NCBI RefSeq assembly: GCF_014334095.1 | Contig: NZ_CP060495.1 | Coordinates: forward strand, 2,852,501-2,916,500 | Reading direction: 5' to 3' | DNA: 64,000 bases | From: Novosphingopyxis iocasae | Lineage (GTDB): Bacteria > Pseudomonadota > Alphaproteobacteria > Sphingomonadales > Sphingomonadaceae | The notes under the pieces: generated by a model | What the model was told of the DNA's origin: nothing | Seen by the model: only the letters and a program-made list of their open reading frames with translations | Databases searched by the model: none | Program-made: the position numbers and the translations under genes | Shown: positions 43,039 through 52,199 of the stretch, piece after piece | Layout: each line of letters starts with the position of its first letter | Position numbering within the stretch: the first letter of the stretch is position 1

Positions 43039-45633
43039 GTGAAAACTCAGTTGCTACTTACCACTGCGCTTATGATCGGTTGGGCGCTGCCCGCGCATGC
43101 ACAAGACGCTGCACCAATTGATGAACAGGCTTCGGCGACCACCGATTCAGAACTCGACAGTGAGCAAGGTCCCGTCGTTACCAATCCTGGCGCGGATATC
43201 GTTGTCACCGGATCTTATATTCGTTCGCAGTCAAGCCGCGTTTCACCTGTAACCTTGGTCGATTCGGAGGCATTGAATGCGCAGGCGGCGTTCAGCCCTG
43301 CAAATCTTGTCAGCAACCTACCGGTAAATTCCGGCGCCCAGAACAATACCGACGGTGGCGGGCTGCCGTTCTCGATTGGTACGAGCAATGTCAATCTGCG
43401 CGGCTTGGGAGTGAGCTCGACACTTACTTTGCTAAATGGCAGGCGTCAGGTGCTGAGCGGGGCGGCCGATCCCTTCGGCAACCAGTTTGTCGACCTCAAC
43501 TCTCTGGTGCCGACCGTGGCGATCCAAAGGGTCGAGGTGCTGAAGGACGGTGCATCTTCGACCTATGGGTCCGATGCGGTTGCTGGCGTGGTGAACTTCA
43601 TCACTTATAAGCGCTTCGACGGATTGCGGGTTGCCGGGAACGTTTCTCTTACGGGGCGCGATGGTCAAACGGATACGACTATCGGCGCGCTGGCCGGGAC
43701 AGCGCTGGGCAATCTCGACATCGTGGTATCAGCCAGCTTTTTCGATCGCACACCGCTGTCGGCTGCCAAGCGTGACTTTCCGCTTCGCTCATCGCTGAGC
43801 AATTTCGGTAATCCCCCGACTTTCCTTGTAGGCGGCGTTCCGCGTCCCGACCCTAGTTGTGCCAGCGTTGCCGCGACCAACCCCAATGTCGTGGCACCGC
43901 CCGGTCCCGTTGGCTTCTGCCAGTTCGACTTTGGTGATTTCTTCAGCCTTGTCGCCAAGGAGCGGCGTTATCTCGGTAATGTCGACCTGACCTATAATCT
44001 CGGTTCTTCGACAAAAGCCTATGCAACGATCGGCTTCGCGGACAACGATATTCGCAGCCAAGCGGCTGCTTCCCAACCAGTGCTAACCCCCCCGCTCGTC
44101 CCGGCCAACAATCCTGGAAATCTCTACGGCAGGCCGATTGTCTATTTCGGAAGGCCGCTGGGTGACAACTTCAGCCCTTCGGAAGTGATCAACACGTCGA
44201 AGACATGGCGCGCCACCGGCGGTCTTCGCGGCGATGTCGGCAATCTAAGCTATGATGTCAGCTATACCCACGCTGAAAACCGCTACACGCTGGCTTATCC
44301 GGATACGCTGCGCGACCGTTTTCAAGCTGCGCTCAACGGGCGCGGCGGGCCTAATAACAATCAGTTTTTCAACCCGCTATATGGTGCCAGCAACGATCTT
44401 GCGGTCATCGATGACTTCATAGGGGCCTATTCGTTCGTCGCGCGATCGAAACTTAATGTAATCGACGCGGTCGTTTCAACAGAATTGGCGGAGCTTCCCG
44501 GAGGGTCACTTGGCATCGCAGTGGGCGGACAGTATCGCAACGACTCGCTTGCGATAAATTACGACGCCAACGCGAACAGGAACAATTACTATTTCTTCAT
44601 CGGGAATACGGATTTCTCAGGCGCTCAAGACGTTTATGCTGCCTTCACCGAAGTCTCGGCACCGATTCTTGACACCCTTACTTTGACCGGTGCTCTTCGT
44701 TACGAGGACTTTGGTGACGGGGTCGACACGCTCGACCCGAAAATCGGCGTGCTTTTCCGCCCGACCGATTTCCTTAGCTTCCGCGGTACGTACGGGACGT
44801 CATTCCGTGCGCCTTCGGTCTTCCAGCGTTTTGGCAGCCTGGTAGTACCAGCGCGGGTATTCGATCCGCTTACAAACACGCAGGCTTCGATTTCGCAGCG
44901 TACGCTAGCCGACCCCAACCTGCCGCTTGCTCCGCAATCTGCGGATACATACAATGCGGGCGTAACGCTGCGTATTCCCGGTTTGAACCTCAATGTGGAT
45001 TACTGGCGCTTCGAATATCGAAATTTCATCACGCCAGAAAACGCATCTGCACTCGTCGCCTCAAATCCTAATGGGCCACAGATAGTTCGTGCTGGAAACA
45101 CCCTTACCAATGTCACGACCTTCTTCCGCAATGCGGGTGAACTGACCACCGACGGCCTTGATTTCCAGGGCACTTACAATTTGTCGACGTCTGCCGGTGA
45201 TTTCACACTGGATGGCAATGCGACACGAGTGTTAACCTATGAACTGGAAGATCCGGTTCTCGGGAGAATCGACGGTCTCGGCAATCGCAACTATACCAAT
45301 TTCGGATCGCCTGCCCCCAAATGGCGCGGGAACATCGGCTTACTATGGTCCCTCGATCCGTTTTCCGCCAATGTATATGTTCGTTACATCGATGGCTATG
45401 ACGACGACAATAACAACGGCCAGCGGATTGACAACTTCACCACTGTAGATCTGCAGTTCGGCGTCGAAATTCCGCCCTTCATGACAGGCGGGCCTACCAG
45501 CAGGCTTTCCTTCGGCGCTAAAAATCTGTTCGACGTCGACGCGCCCGACGCGCTCGATCGGTCCGGCTTCGATCCGCTCGTTTCCAATCCGCTCGGCCGC
45601 ATTTTCTATACCGCGCTAGAGGCCAATTTCTGA
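43039..45633 (+). CDS. TonB-dependent outer-membrane receptor of the catabolic cluster
   Basis: The 864-residue product has a signal peptide ending LPAHAQDA, TonB-box-like ADIVVTGSYIRS, and a plug with LRGLGVSSTLTLLNGRRQV and RVEVLKDGASSTYGSDAVAG. A 22-strand-type barrel follows, ending FYTALEANF. The start is GTG 43039 after AAGAGGGG. The ThDP-enzyme gene follows after 48 nt, so it is probably the outer-membrane port for this cluster's substrate. A palindrome related to others in the cluster lies just before its ribosome site. Confidence 0.92.
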   Translation: MKTQLLLTTALMIGWALPAHAQDAAPIDEQASATTDSELDSEQGPVVTNPGADIVVTGSYIRSQSSRVSPVTLVDSEALNAQAAFSPANLVSNLPVNSGAQNNTDGGGLPFSIGTSNVNLRGLGVSSTLTLLNGRRQVLSGAADPFGNQFVDLNSLVPTVAIQRVEVLKDGASSTYGSDAVAGVVNFITYKRFDGLRVAGNVSLTGRDGQTDTTIGALAGTALGNLDIVVSASFFDRTPLSAAKRDFPLRSSLSNFGNPPTFLVGGVPRPDPSCASVAATNPNVVAPPGPVGFCQFDFGDFFSLVAKERRYLGNVDLTYNLGSSTKAYATIGFADNDIRSQAAASQPVLTPPLVPANNPGNLYGRPIVYFGRPLGDNFSPSEVINTSKTWRATGGLRGDVGNLSYDVSYTHAENRYTLAYPDTLRDRFQAALNGRGGPNNNQFFNPLYGASNDLAVIDDFIGAYSFVARSKLNVIDAVVSTELAELPGGSLGIAVGGQYRNDSLAINYDANANRNNYYFFIGNTDFSGAQDVYAAFTEVSAPILDTLTLTGALRYEDFGDGVDTLDPKIGVLFRPTDFLSFRGTYGTSFRAPSVFQRFGSLVVPARVFDPLTNTQASISQRTLADPNLPLAPQSADTYNAGVTLRIPGLNLNVDYWRFEYRNFITPENASALVASNPNGPQIVRAGNTLTNVTTFFRNAGELTTDGLDFQGTYNLSTSAGDFTLDGNATRVLTYELEDPVLGRIDGLGNRNYTNFGSPAPKWRGNIGLLWSLDPFSANVYVRYIDGYDDDNNNGQRIDNFTTVDLQFGVEIPPFMTGGPTSRLSFGAKNLFDVDAPDALDRSGFDPLVSNPLGRIFYTALEANF

Positions 45634-45681
45634 CCTCAAGATCACCGGCAGCGCTCAATCTCAAGAAAGAAGCATTGTTAC

Positions 45682-47376
45682 ATGACCGCCAGTCAAATCC
45701 TCCACCGACCGAAGATCGCCGCCTCCGGGTCCAAAGTTACGGCCGGGGAGGGCATTGCTATGTTGATACACCATTGGGGCATCCATACGGTTTTTGGTGT
45801 CATCAGCATCCACAATATGCCGATTCTGGACCCGCTGGGGCGGCGCGGAGAGGTTCGCTATATTGCCGCGCGAGGGGAAGCGGGCGCGGCAAATATGGCG
45901 GATGCCTACGCCCGTGTGTCCGGTCAGTTGGGCGTTGTCTTTACAAGCACCGGAACTGCGGCAGGCAATGCTGCTGGCGCGATGGTGGAAGCTCTGACGG
46001 CGGGATCGCCAGTCCTACATATTACGGGGCAGGTACCGTCAGACCATCTCGGTCAAGACAGGGCCTATATTCATGAGGCACCTGATCAAGCCTCCATGCT
46101 TGCCGCAATAAGCAAGGAGGCATTCACGGTTTCAAGGCCGGAAGACGTTCTCCCGACCATCGCGAAGGCTGCTAAGGTTGCGTTGTCCGCCCCAACCGGA
46201 CCCGTGAGTGTCGAGATCACCATCGATGCGCAGGCCGGCGAAATCGATCTTCCCGATGAGTTACCGGCTCTCGACCTGCCGGAGCCAGAAATTGACGCGG
46301 CGGTCGTCGAAGAAATTGCACAGCGCCTCCGCGGTGCAAGGCGTCCGGTGATTCTGCTCGGCGGCGGAGCTCGCGATGCAGACGATGCAGCGCAGCGACT
46401 TGCCGATCGTGGTATTGCTATCGTGACCAGCACAAATGGTAGGGGAATTGTCGACGAGCAGCATCCGATGTCGCTCGGCGCGTTCAACTGCACTCGGGAA
46501 CTGCAAGCCTTTTACGAAGACTGCGATTTGATGGTGATTTGCGGCTCCCGGCTTCGCGGCAATGAGACGTGGACTTATCGCCTCGATTTGCCAAGTCCCC
46601 GGATCGTGATCGATCTGGATACCGGTGCCGATGGGCGCACCTATGACAATGACGGCTTTTACGCGGTAGATTGTCGCCCACTTCTCGAAGGTCTCGCAGA
46701 AGCGCTATCCGACTACGAACCGGCTTCGGACTATCGCGATGCGGTAGCTGCGCTGAAAGAAACGATGCGAAATGGTCTTGCCAAGGACATGCAACCTTAC
46801 ACCCCGATGGTAGAAGCGCTGCAGAAGGCCATGCCGGACAGCGCGGCCTGGGTGCGCGACGTGACTATTTCGAACAGCATGTGGGGCAACCGCTATCTTA
46901 TGTTGCAGCATGATCGCGCCGGCGTTCATGCCGTGGGCGGCGGGATAGGGCAGGGATTGCCGATGGCGATTGGTGCGGCCTTCGGTAATGAAGCGGCTGG
47001 ACGTAGCGGCGGAGCGATTGCGCTGTCAGGTGACGGAGGTCTCAACCTGTGTCTTGGCGAACTTGTCACCGCGGTGGACGAGAAGGCGGACCTCAAGCTG
47101 ATCTTGATGAACGATAGCGGCTACGGCGTCATTCGAAACATTCAGGACGCGCAATATGGCGGTCGCAAATATTATTCGAATATCAAGGTTCCCGATTTTG
47201 CGTTGGTCGCCCAGTCGATCGATCTGCCGCATATGCGCGTCGCCAAGATAGATGATTTTGATGGCGTCCTTCGGCAGGCTCTCGCCACCCCCGGACCGGT
47301 AATGATTGAAGTGGATATGACCAGCATCGGTCATTACTCGGCTCGCTTTGCCGGGCCACCCGTTCGTACCAGCTGA
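45682..47376 (+). CDS. ThDP-dependent enzyme (acetolactate-synthase/decarboxylase type)
   Basis: The 564-residue product has the three ThDP domains. The N-terminal PYR domain carries the cofactor-activating Glu in IAARGEAGAANMADAYARV, followed by TSTGTAAGNAAGAMVEA; then comes a central Rossmann-like domain. The C-terminal PP domain has the GDG-N signature (LSGDGGLNLCLGELVTAV to LILMNDSGYGVI). It resembles the large-subunit fold shared by acetolactate synthases and 2-oxo acid decarboxylases; no small regulatory subunit is near. In this cluster decarboxylation of a 2-oxo acid to an aldehyde for the aldehyde dehydrogenase is a reasonable guess. Confidence 0.85.
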   Translation: MTASQILHRPKIAASGSKVTAGEGIAMLIHHWGIHTVFGVISIHNMPILDPLGRRGEVRYIAARGEAGAANMADAYARVSGQLGVVFTSTGTAAGNAAGAMVEALTAGSPVLHITGQVPSDHLGQDRAYIHEAPDQASMLAAISKEAFTVSRPEDVLPTIAKAAKVALSAPTGPVSVEITIDAQAGEIDLPDELPALDLPEPEIDAAVVEEIAQRLRGARRPVILLGGGARDADDAAQRLADRGIAIVTSTNGRGIVDEQHPMSLGAFNCTRELQAFYEDCDLMVICGSRLRGNETWTYRLDLPSPRIVIDLDTGADGRTYDNDGFYAVDCRPLLEGLAEALSDYEPASDYRDAVAALKETMRNGLAKDMQPYTPMVEALQKAMPDSAAWVRDVTISNSMWGNRYLMLQHDRAGVHAVGGGIGQGLPMAIGAAFGNEAAGRSGGAIALSGDGGLNLCLGELVTAVDEKADLKLILMNDSGYGVIRNIQDAQYGGRKYYSNIKVPDFALVAQSIDLPHMRVAKIDDFDGVLRQALATPGPVMIEVDMTSIGHYSARFAGPPVRTS

Positions 47377-47392
47377 AGCAAATGTATGGAAA

Positions 47393-47419
47393 GACGCTCC
47401 GGGCGTGCCCCGGGGCGTC
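47393..47419. terminator. Bidirectional terminator between convergent genes
   Basis: GACGCTCCGGG, short loop, CCCGGGGCGTC forms an 11-bp stem with one T-G pair. It lies in the 75-bp gap between the convergent ThDP-enzyme and SDR genes. Confidence 0.65.
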
Positions 47420-47451
47420 AACTTATTCTGAAATTTGAATGCCTCAGGCTG

Positions 47452-48207
47452 TCAGGCGTGCGTAAAGCCGCCGTTCACGGGCAGAACCTGACCGGTCAAG
47501 AAACCTGCCGCATCGGACAGTAGGAACAACGCTGCGCCCACCACGTCTTCCGGCAGCCCTGGCCGTTTTAATGCGCTGCCGTCAACATAAAGGTCCTTGC
47601 GCTCATCCGGCACATATTCGGTAGACGGCGTACGGATGAGACCCGGCGCGATCGCGTTTACGGTGACCCCGTCTTCTCCAAGCTCTCGAGACAGCGCATA
47701 GGTCATCGACATGACCGCTCCCTTGCTGGCTACATAATGTAACAGCCGCGGCGCCCCCCAGATAGCGGTGTCGGAAGCAAGGTTCACGATCCGGCCGCCT
47801 ATCTTCGATGCCTTGAGCATAGGGGCCATTGCGCGCGTCATCAGCCACGTCCCCCGCACGTTGACCGTCATCACTCGGTCCCATGTCCCAAGATCGATCT
47901 CGTCATAGGTCTTGCCACCGATCGCGGTGGCGACCGCCGCATTATTGATCAGACCATCGACACTAGGCATGTGCTCGGGAAGCTGAGCGGCGAATGCGTC
48001 AATCGCTTCCGGCTGGGCAAGGTCAACTTCGGCGAACGAGGCGGAATAGCCTGCTTCCAGCAATTCTATGACCCGCAGCTGCCCCGCTTCGCGATCGCGA
48101 TCGGCCAGCAGAACATGCTGGGCGCCTGCTGCGGCTACACCCTCGGCAAAAGCTGCACCAAGACCAGCTGCCGCGCCGGTGACCACGATGCAACGATCCT
48201 GCAGCAT
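47452..48207 (-). CDS. Classical SDR oxidoreductase at the end of the Rieske operon
   Basis: The 251-residue product has CIVVTGAAAGLGAAFAEGV (cofactor motif), NNAAV, the serine region IVNLASDTAIWG and a YxxxK motif (LLHYVASKGAVMSMTYAL). The C-terminal SGAALFLL-like loop and GQVLPVNGG are typical. ATG 48207 shares one base with the reductase stop; the longer frame is a read-in. It probably oxidises an alcohol or dihydrodiol, or reduces a ketone, made from the oxygenase product. Confidence 0.9.
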   Translation of the reverse strand: MLQDRCIVVTGAAAGLGAAFAEGVAAAGAQHVLLADRDREAGQLRVIELLEAGYSASFAEVDLAQPEAIDAFAAQLPEHMPSVDGLINNAAVATAIGGKTYDEIDLGTWDRVMTVNVRGTWLMTRAMAPMLKASKIGGRIVNLASDTAIWGAPRLLHYVASKGAVMSMTYALSRELGEDGVTVNAIAPGLIRTPSTEYVPDERKDLYVDGSALKRPGLPEDVVGAALFLLSDAAGFLTGQVLPVNGGFTHA

Positions 48208-49154
48208 CACAGGTCCAGCACCAGGCGATCGCCGCGACACCGCGAAACGCAGACCATCATCGTCTTGTTCGCTGCCCGCTCGGCCTTGCTCAGCACGCTG
48301 TCGCGGTGGTCGGGCTCGCCTCCAAGTACGGGCGTTTCGCAGGTCCCGCATATACCTTCTTGGCAGGACAGTTCGACGGCGACGCCGGCCTCGGCAAGTG
48401 CCTCCGCTATTGTGCGGTCTTCGGTCACATGCACTTCTATTCCGGAGGTTCGGCATTCGACATCGAACGCGTTGTTCGACGCGCTATCGTCCTGAGCCTT
48501 TGGCGCAAAATATTCCAGATGCACGCGGTCTTCCGGAAGAGCCTCGGTTGCCTCTTCGAACGCGGCGAGCATCGGCCCAGGGCCGCAACAATAAAAGTCT
48601 GAGTCTGGATGGCTTGCGATAATCTCACCCAAATCCATCGGACAGCCTCTTTCTGCATCAATATGCTGCGTGAAGCCGCCTTTCAGCGCGACGATGTCCT
48701 CCACGAACGCAGCGCGCGCGGCCTCCCGCACCCCATAATATAGGTGAAAGCTTTGGTCTGCTGCGGCAAGACGACGCATCATTGCGAGCATCGGCGTGAT
48801 TCCAATTCCGCCAGCGATCAGAACATGGCTTTGGGCATTTTCGTTCAGCGGGAAATTGTTGCGTGGGCCGGCAACCTTCACTGCGGCACCAACCCGCAAG
48901 CGATCGTGGACGAACCGCGAACCACCCTGGCTGTTCGCATCGAGCCCAACCGCTACAACATAGCGATGGCGTTCCGCTGGATCGTTGAGCAGCGAATAGC
49001 TGCGCGTCATCCCGTTGGGCAGGATCAGATCAATATGACTGCCCGCGCTGAAAGGTTGCAGTTCGGCTCCGTGCGGGTCTCGCAGTTCCACCGAAAGCAC
49101 GCCCTCTGCCTCGCGGCGCATCGCTTCGACACGCAGTTCTTTCGTCTCAGTCAT
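48207..49154 (-). CDS. PDR/VanB-type oxygenase reductase (FNR plus plant-type 2Fe-2S)
   Basis: The 315-residue product passes electrons from NAD(P)H to the Rieske oxygenase. The flavin domain has RSYSLLNDPAERHRY; the NAD domain has VLIAGGIGITPMLAMMRRL and YCCGPGPMLAAFEEA. The C-terminal ferredoxin domain has the cluster cysteines in LSCQEGICGTCETPVLGG plus a later Cys. This is the class IA reductase layout of vanillate and phthalate oxygenases. Its start overlaps the RidA gene by 8 nt. Confidence 0.95.
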   Translation of the reverse strand: MTETKELRVEAMRREAEGVLSVELRDPHGAELQPFSAGSHIDLILPNGMTRSYSLLNDPAERHRYVVAVGLDANSQGGSRFVHDRLRVGAAVKVAGPRNNFPLNENAQSHVLIAGGIGITPMLAMMRRLAAADQSFHLYYGVREAARAAFVEDIVALKGGFTQHIDAERGCPMDLGEIIASHPDSDFYCCGPGPMLAAFEEATEALPEDRVHLEYFAPKAQDDSASNNAFDVECRTSGIEVHVTEDRTIAEALAEAGVAVELSCQEGICGTCETPVLGGEPDHRDSVLSKAERAANKTMMVCVSRCRGDRLVLDL

Positions 49155-49539
49155 TTAACCTCACATCCAACCGGGCGACGGCATCTATCTCAACTTCGAT
49201 TTGCGGAAAGGCGAATGCAGAAACCGCCATCAGTGTGGAACAGGGATAGACCGGTCCGAACCTTTCGGTGCGCACCCTGTTTACGGCATCCTTGTCAGCG
49301 ATATCCGTCAGGTAGATCGTCAATTTAACAATATTGTCCGCACTGCCGCCGCACGCATCCAGTAGCGCATCCAGCTTATTGAGCAGCGCGCGCATCTGAG
49401 CCTCAACGCCCTCCGGAACACTGCCGTCGGAATGGCGCGCATGTAGGCCGGAGACGATCAACTCATCGCCGAGCTTCAGCGCTTCGGACCAGCTTGCACC
49501 GGGGGGAGCGTTGCCGACCGGTTCGGCCCGAAGGGTCAT
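49147..49539 (-). CDS. RidA/YjgF family imine deaminase-like protein
   Basis: The 130-residue product has the RidA fold: LGDELIVSGLHARHSDG, CGGSADNIVKLTIYLTDIAD and VEIDAVARL at the end. RidA proteins hydrolyse reactive enamine/imine intermediates to keto compounds; the catalytic Arg expected near the end of the domain (CxxExxxxA-R-type position) is not clearly conserved here, so a divergent activity is possible. Its gene lies inside the oxygenase operon, overlapping both neighbours, which suggests an imine or enamine intermediate in the pathway. Confidence 0.88.
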   Translation of the reverse strand: MTLRAEPVGNAPPGASWSEALKLGDELIVSGLHARHSDGSVPEGVEAQMRALLNKLDALLDACGGSADNIVKLTIYLTDIADKDAVNRVRTERFGPVYPCSTLMAVSAFAFPQIEVEIDAVARLDVRLND

Positions 49540-50576
49540 TCCGCAGCGATCGCGGCCGGTTCAGCGTTCGCTTCCAATTGCGCTTTCGCCTTTTGCCGGA
49601 AGTAGCGCCGCAAACGAACAAGCCCCATGTCGTGCTGATAGAGAATTTCGCGCTTATTGGCTTCTGGATCCATGTCTTCCAGCAGAACACGGTCCTGTTC
49701 CAGCACATGCCAGTGGCGCTTTTCCAGTCGGTTCTTGTAAAGGAAGCGCCATGCGTCGCGGTGCCAGCCCGAAACTTTGCGGAGCCGCCAGTGAAACACC
49801 GCACTCCAACCTGGCTGCATGGGGGAGTAAATGCCGACGATTCTGAAATTACCTCCCGGCCCCCCCGTTGGCGGATAGGGAATTTCCAAGCTCAGCCAGT
49901 GTGCGCCGCGATCTTCAAACTCCGTCCAGTCGAAGTTGATATCGCGCTGCCCTTCCTTCTCGAAGCAAAAACCATGATCGGTTTCGCGGACCCGAAAATT
50001 GGCGGTAGTCTCACCGAACGACATCGAATGCGACTGCCGGTGGAGGAAGGCACCGTGCATCGGGTCCATCACATTGTCATAGACGTAGCGATAGTCACCG
50101 CCCCATTCGGTATAGCACAGGAAGCTACTCCATTCGTCCGACTCTAGTTCGGCCGGCAGCTCAAGCTGTGTGGCGGGAGTATCTTTGTTTTCCCCGAAGA
50201 ACAGAAAAATAGCTTCGCAGCGCTCTTCAATCGGGAAAGATCGGGTCGCAGCCATTCCCTCCAGCCTGCACCCTGGGCTGCCTGGCACAGAGACCGCAAC
50301 GCCGGCTCCGCTGACTTGCACGCCGTGATAGCCGCACGCGATCCGGTCTCCCATAGGGATACCGTGCGAGAGCGGGGCACCGCGATGGGGGCAGAAATCC
50401 TCCAACGCATAAAGCTTTCCACCCTGGTCGCGCCACAGCACGATCCGGAAACCGCAGCGATAGATGGAAATCGGCTTGGTCGTCACAAATTTGGACGGCA
50501 GCACGGGGTGCCAGGTGTTGCGCAAACCTTCGGACAGCCGCTGTTCGATTGCTTCGTTTGATACACTCACTTTCAA
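49536..50576 (-). CDS. Rieske non-heme iron oxygenase, catalytic subunit
   Basis: The 346-residue product has a Rieske 2Fe-2S domain (CPHRGAPLSHG and CGYHGVQVSG) and a catalytic domain with the mononuclear iron site around YDNVMDPMHGAFLH. It is close in size to vanillate O-demethylase and other phthalate-type monooxygenases that lack a beta subunit. The reductase two genes downstream is of the matching type. Likely reactions are O- or N-dealkylation or ring hydroxylation; the substrate is not readable. It starts at ATG 50576 and overlaps the RidA gene by 4 nt. Confidence 0.94.
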   Translation of the reverse strand: MKVSVSNEAIEQRLSEGLRNTWHPVLPSKFVTTKPISIYRCGFRIVLWRDQGGKLYALEDFCPHRGAPLSHGIPMGDRIACGYHGVQVSGAGVAVSVPGSPGCRLEGMAATRSFPIEERCEAIFLFFGENKDTPATQLELPAELESDEWSSFLCYTEWGGDYRYVYDNVMDPMHGAFLHRQSHSMSFGETTANFRVRETDHGFCFEKEGQRDINFDWTEFEDRGAHWLSLEIPYPPTGGPGGNFRIVGIYSPMQPGWSAVFHWRLRKVSGWHRDAWRFLYKNRLEKRHWHVLEQDRVLLEDMDPEANKREILYQHDMGLVRLRRYFRQKAKAQLEANAEPAAIAAE

Positions 50577-50591
50577 TCTCCCTTCGACGGT

Positions 50592-50822
50592 TCAGGCGCC
50601 AAGGCGCGCAAGTTCGGATTTCAGCAATTCGGGTGACCAGCTGTCGCCGGCAGGTACGGGGACGGCGCGCGCACGCAGGATGTCGACCACGCCCTCGATA
50701 TCGTGGATATGCTGTCCGAAGGCGTCTTCCAGCGCGTCTCCAAGCAAATTCTCATACGCATCGGGCGCTCGCTCGCGGCTCTGATGGGGTTCGTTATAGG
50801 GGGCGAAGTTCTTGACCATCAT
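50592..50822 (-). CDS. Small protein of Rieske-oxygenase operons, unknown function
   Basis: The 76-residue product (PYENLLGDALEDAFGQ-like core: APDAYENLLGDALEDAFGQH) is acidic and helical. I recall similar small proteins annotated as recombinase-like HTH next to Rieske oxygenases, but the function is not established. It overlaps its upstream neighbour by 4 nt and lies 15 nt before the oxygenase gene, so it is part of the operon. Confidence 0.65.
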   Translation of the reverse strand: MMVKNFAPYNEPHQSRERAPDAYENLLGDALEDAFGQHIHDIEGVVDILRARAVPVPAGDSWSPELLKSELARLGA

Positions 50823-51148
50823 TGGCCTCCATTCTTGACGCGTTCACGGATCCGCTCGCGCACCGGGACAAAATCATAGGCGGGGAAAATTTCGGTGGTG
50901 AAGACGCCCCAGGCAGAGCGTTCCAATTCGACATTCACCGCGGCTAAGCGGCTCGCAGGCAGGCTGAGCGTTACTATCTGGCCCAACCCCATAGCCACGA
51001 CCCAAGATACGATTTCGCAGCCTTCGGGCGGAAATCGTTCCCACCAATCTGCCGCCTTCAGCTTGGCTTGGACAGCGTCCAGATTGTTCGACTGATCATG
51101 CTTCAGCAGGATCGTAAGCAGCATCTGGTTTGCATCCTTGCCCATCAC
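50819..51148 (-). CDS. Conserved small protein of the oxygenase operon, unknown function
   Basis: The 109-residue product (MLLTILLKHDQSNNLDAVQA, ADWWERFPPEGCEIVSWVV) has the feel of a ferredoxin-like alpha/beta barrel dimer. I do not know a name for it, though similar proteins seem to recur beside Rieske oxygenases. It starts directly after the VOC gene (one-base gap) and overlaps the next small gene by 4 nt. A helper or sequestering role for the oxygenase is possible. Confidence 0.65.
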   Translation of the reverse strand: MMGKDANQMLLTILLKHDQSNNLDAVQAKLKAADWWERFPPEGCEIVSWVVAMGLGQIVTLSLPASRLAAVNVELERSAWGVFTTEIFPAYDFVPVRERIRERVKNGGQ

Positions 51149-51149
51149 G

Positions 51150-52100
51150 TCACTCGGTTAGAAACGCGCGATTGACGTCGCCAGCCTGGCGCTGCCGACG
51201 GCTGTTGCCGTCTAGGCCGCCGCTGATCGCCCATTCGGCGAACTTGGTAGGCCCCGGCTCAATAGCGCGCGGCGTCCAATTTTCAGTTAGATAGTCCTCG
51301 TCCGAATAATATTCGATCAGCCCACCAGCTGGATTATGAAAATACCAGAAATAGGCAGACGAGATTGGGTGGCGTCCAGGGCCAAGCTGGGTGTCCCAAC
51401 CGCAACGCGACATGTGCAGGCCGCCGCCGAAAATCTCGTGAATGTCGCGAACGGTGAATGCCAAGTGGTTCAACCCGTGGCGACCCTGCGGCGTTTCCAG
51501 CAAAAATAAATCATGATGACCGCCGCGCTCGGCGCACCGCAGAAATTGGCCACGCCCGGGATATTCGTCGGACAGGTGGAAACCGATGCTGCGATAAAAC
51601 GCCCCGGCCGCCTCCAGATTATTTGTGAAAAGAACTGCGTGACCGATTTCGATCGGCTGCGCGCGCTCATAGACAGTCGAGGGGGTATCGACGCGGCGTA
51701 CCCGGCCCCAGCTGTTCGTTTCCGAAGGCTCGATATCAACGTCCCGCGTGCGGGTGACGCGAAAGGCGACGCTCAGACCGTTTGGATCGGTCCCACGCAA
51801 CGTACCATCCTGCTCGTCAAAACCCGGTGTCTCGGAAAGCACAGGACGCAGATGGTCGAGATCAGCCACGCTGTCGACGCCCCAAATGATCTCGCGGATT
51901 GTATTACCGTCCTCGAACGCGGCGGGCAGCGCCGGGTCATCGATCGGACGTAAAGAAACGATGCTCCCGTTAAGCGTCGCCCAGTCATCTCCCGTTTCCC
52001 CATCCGAAACGCTCTCAAGACCCCAATCGCGGAAAAAGTCGCGACAGCGCGGGAGATCGTCGACGCCGAAGCAGACTTGATCGATACCGGTGATTGCCAT
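51150..52100 (-). CDS. Two-module VOC-family protein (extradiol-dioxygenase/glyoxalase fold)
   Basis: The 316-residue product has two vicinal-oxygen-chelate modules. The second holds a possible metal triad: His in EIGHAVLFTNN, His in GLNHLAFTVRD and Glu in GGLIEYYSDED. The layout equals bacterial extradiol dioxygenases (about 300 residues), so ring cleavage of a catechol is possible; isomerase or lyase activity is equally open. ATG 52100 is 6 nt after GAGG; ATG 52106 touches it. It is the first gene of the oxygenase operon and is divergent from the RES gene. Confidence 0.85.
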   Translation of the reverse strand: MAITGIDQVCFGVDDLPRCRDFFRDWGLESVSDGETGDDWATLNGSIVSLRPIDDPALPAAFEDGNTIREIIWGVDSVADLDHLRPVLSETPGFDEQDGTLRGTDPNGLSVAFRVTRTRDVDIEPSETNSWGRVRRVDTPSTVYERAQPIEIGHAVLFTNNLEAAGAFYRSIGFHLSDEYPGRGQFLRCAERGGHHDLFLLETPQGRHGLNHLAFTVRDIHEIFGGGLHMSRCGWDTQLGPGRHPISSAYFWYFHNPAGGLIEYYSDEDYLTENWTPRAIEPGPTKFAEWAISGGLDGNSRRQRQAGDVNRAFLTE

Positions 52101-52110
52101 GACCATCCTC

Positions 52111-52126
52111 GTTTTGCATATAAAAC
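52111..52126. promoter_or_regulatory. Palindrome GTTTT-N6-AAAAC before the oxygenase operon
   Basis: GTTTTGCATATAAAAC is a perfect 5+5 palindrome 10 bp before the VOC start. It shares GTTTTGCAT with the reverse complement of the site at 59922 and resembles the sites at 43006 and 57630. It is likely an operator for the cluster regulator. Confidence 0.6.
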
Positions 52127-52199
52127 TTTTGTTCAGATCGCAACTGTGTGTACAGTAGCGGGACGGTAATGTAAATGTGGCAAAAGAAGATTGTATGAT

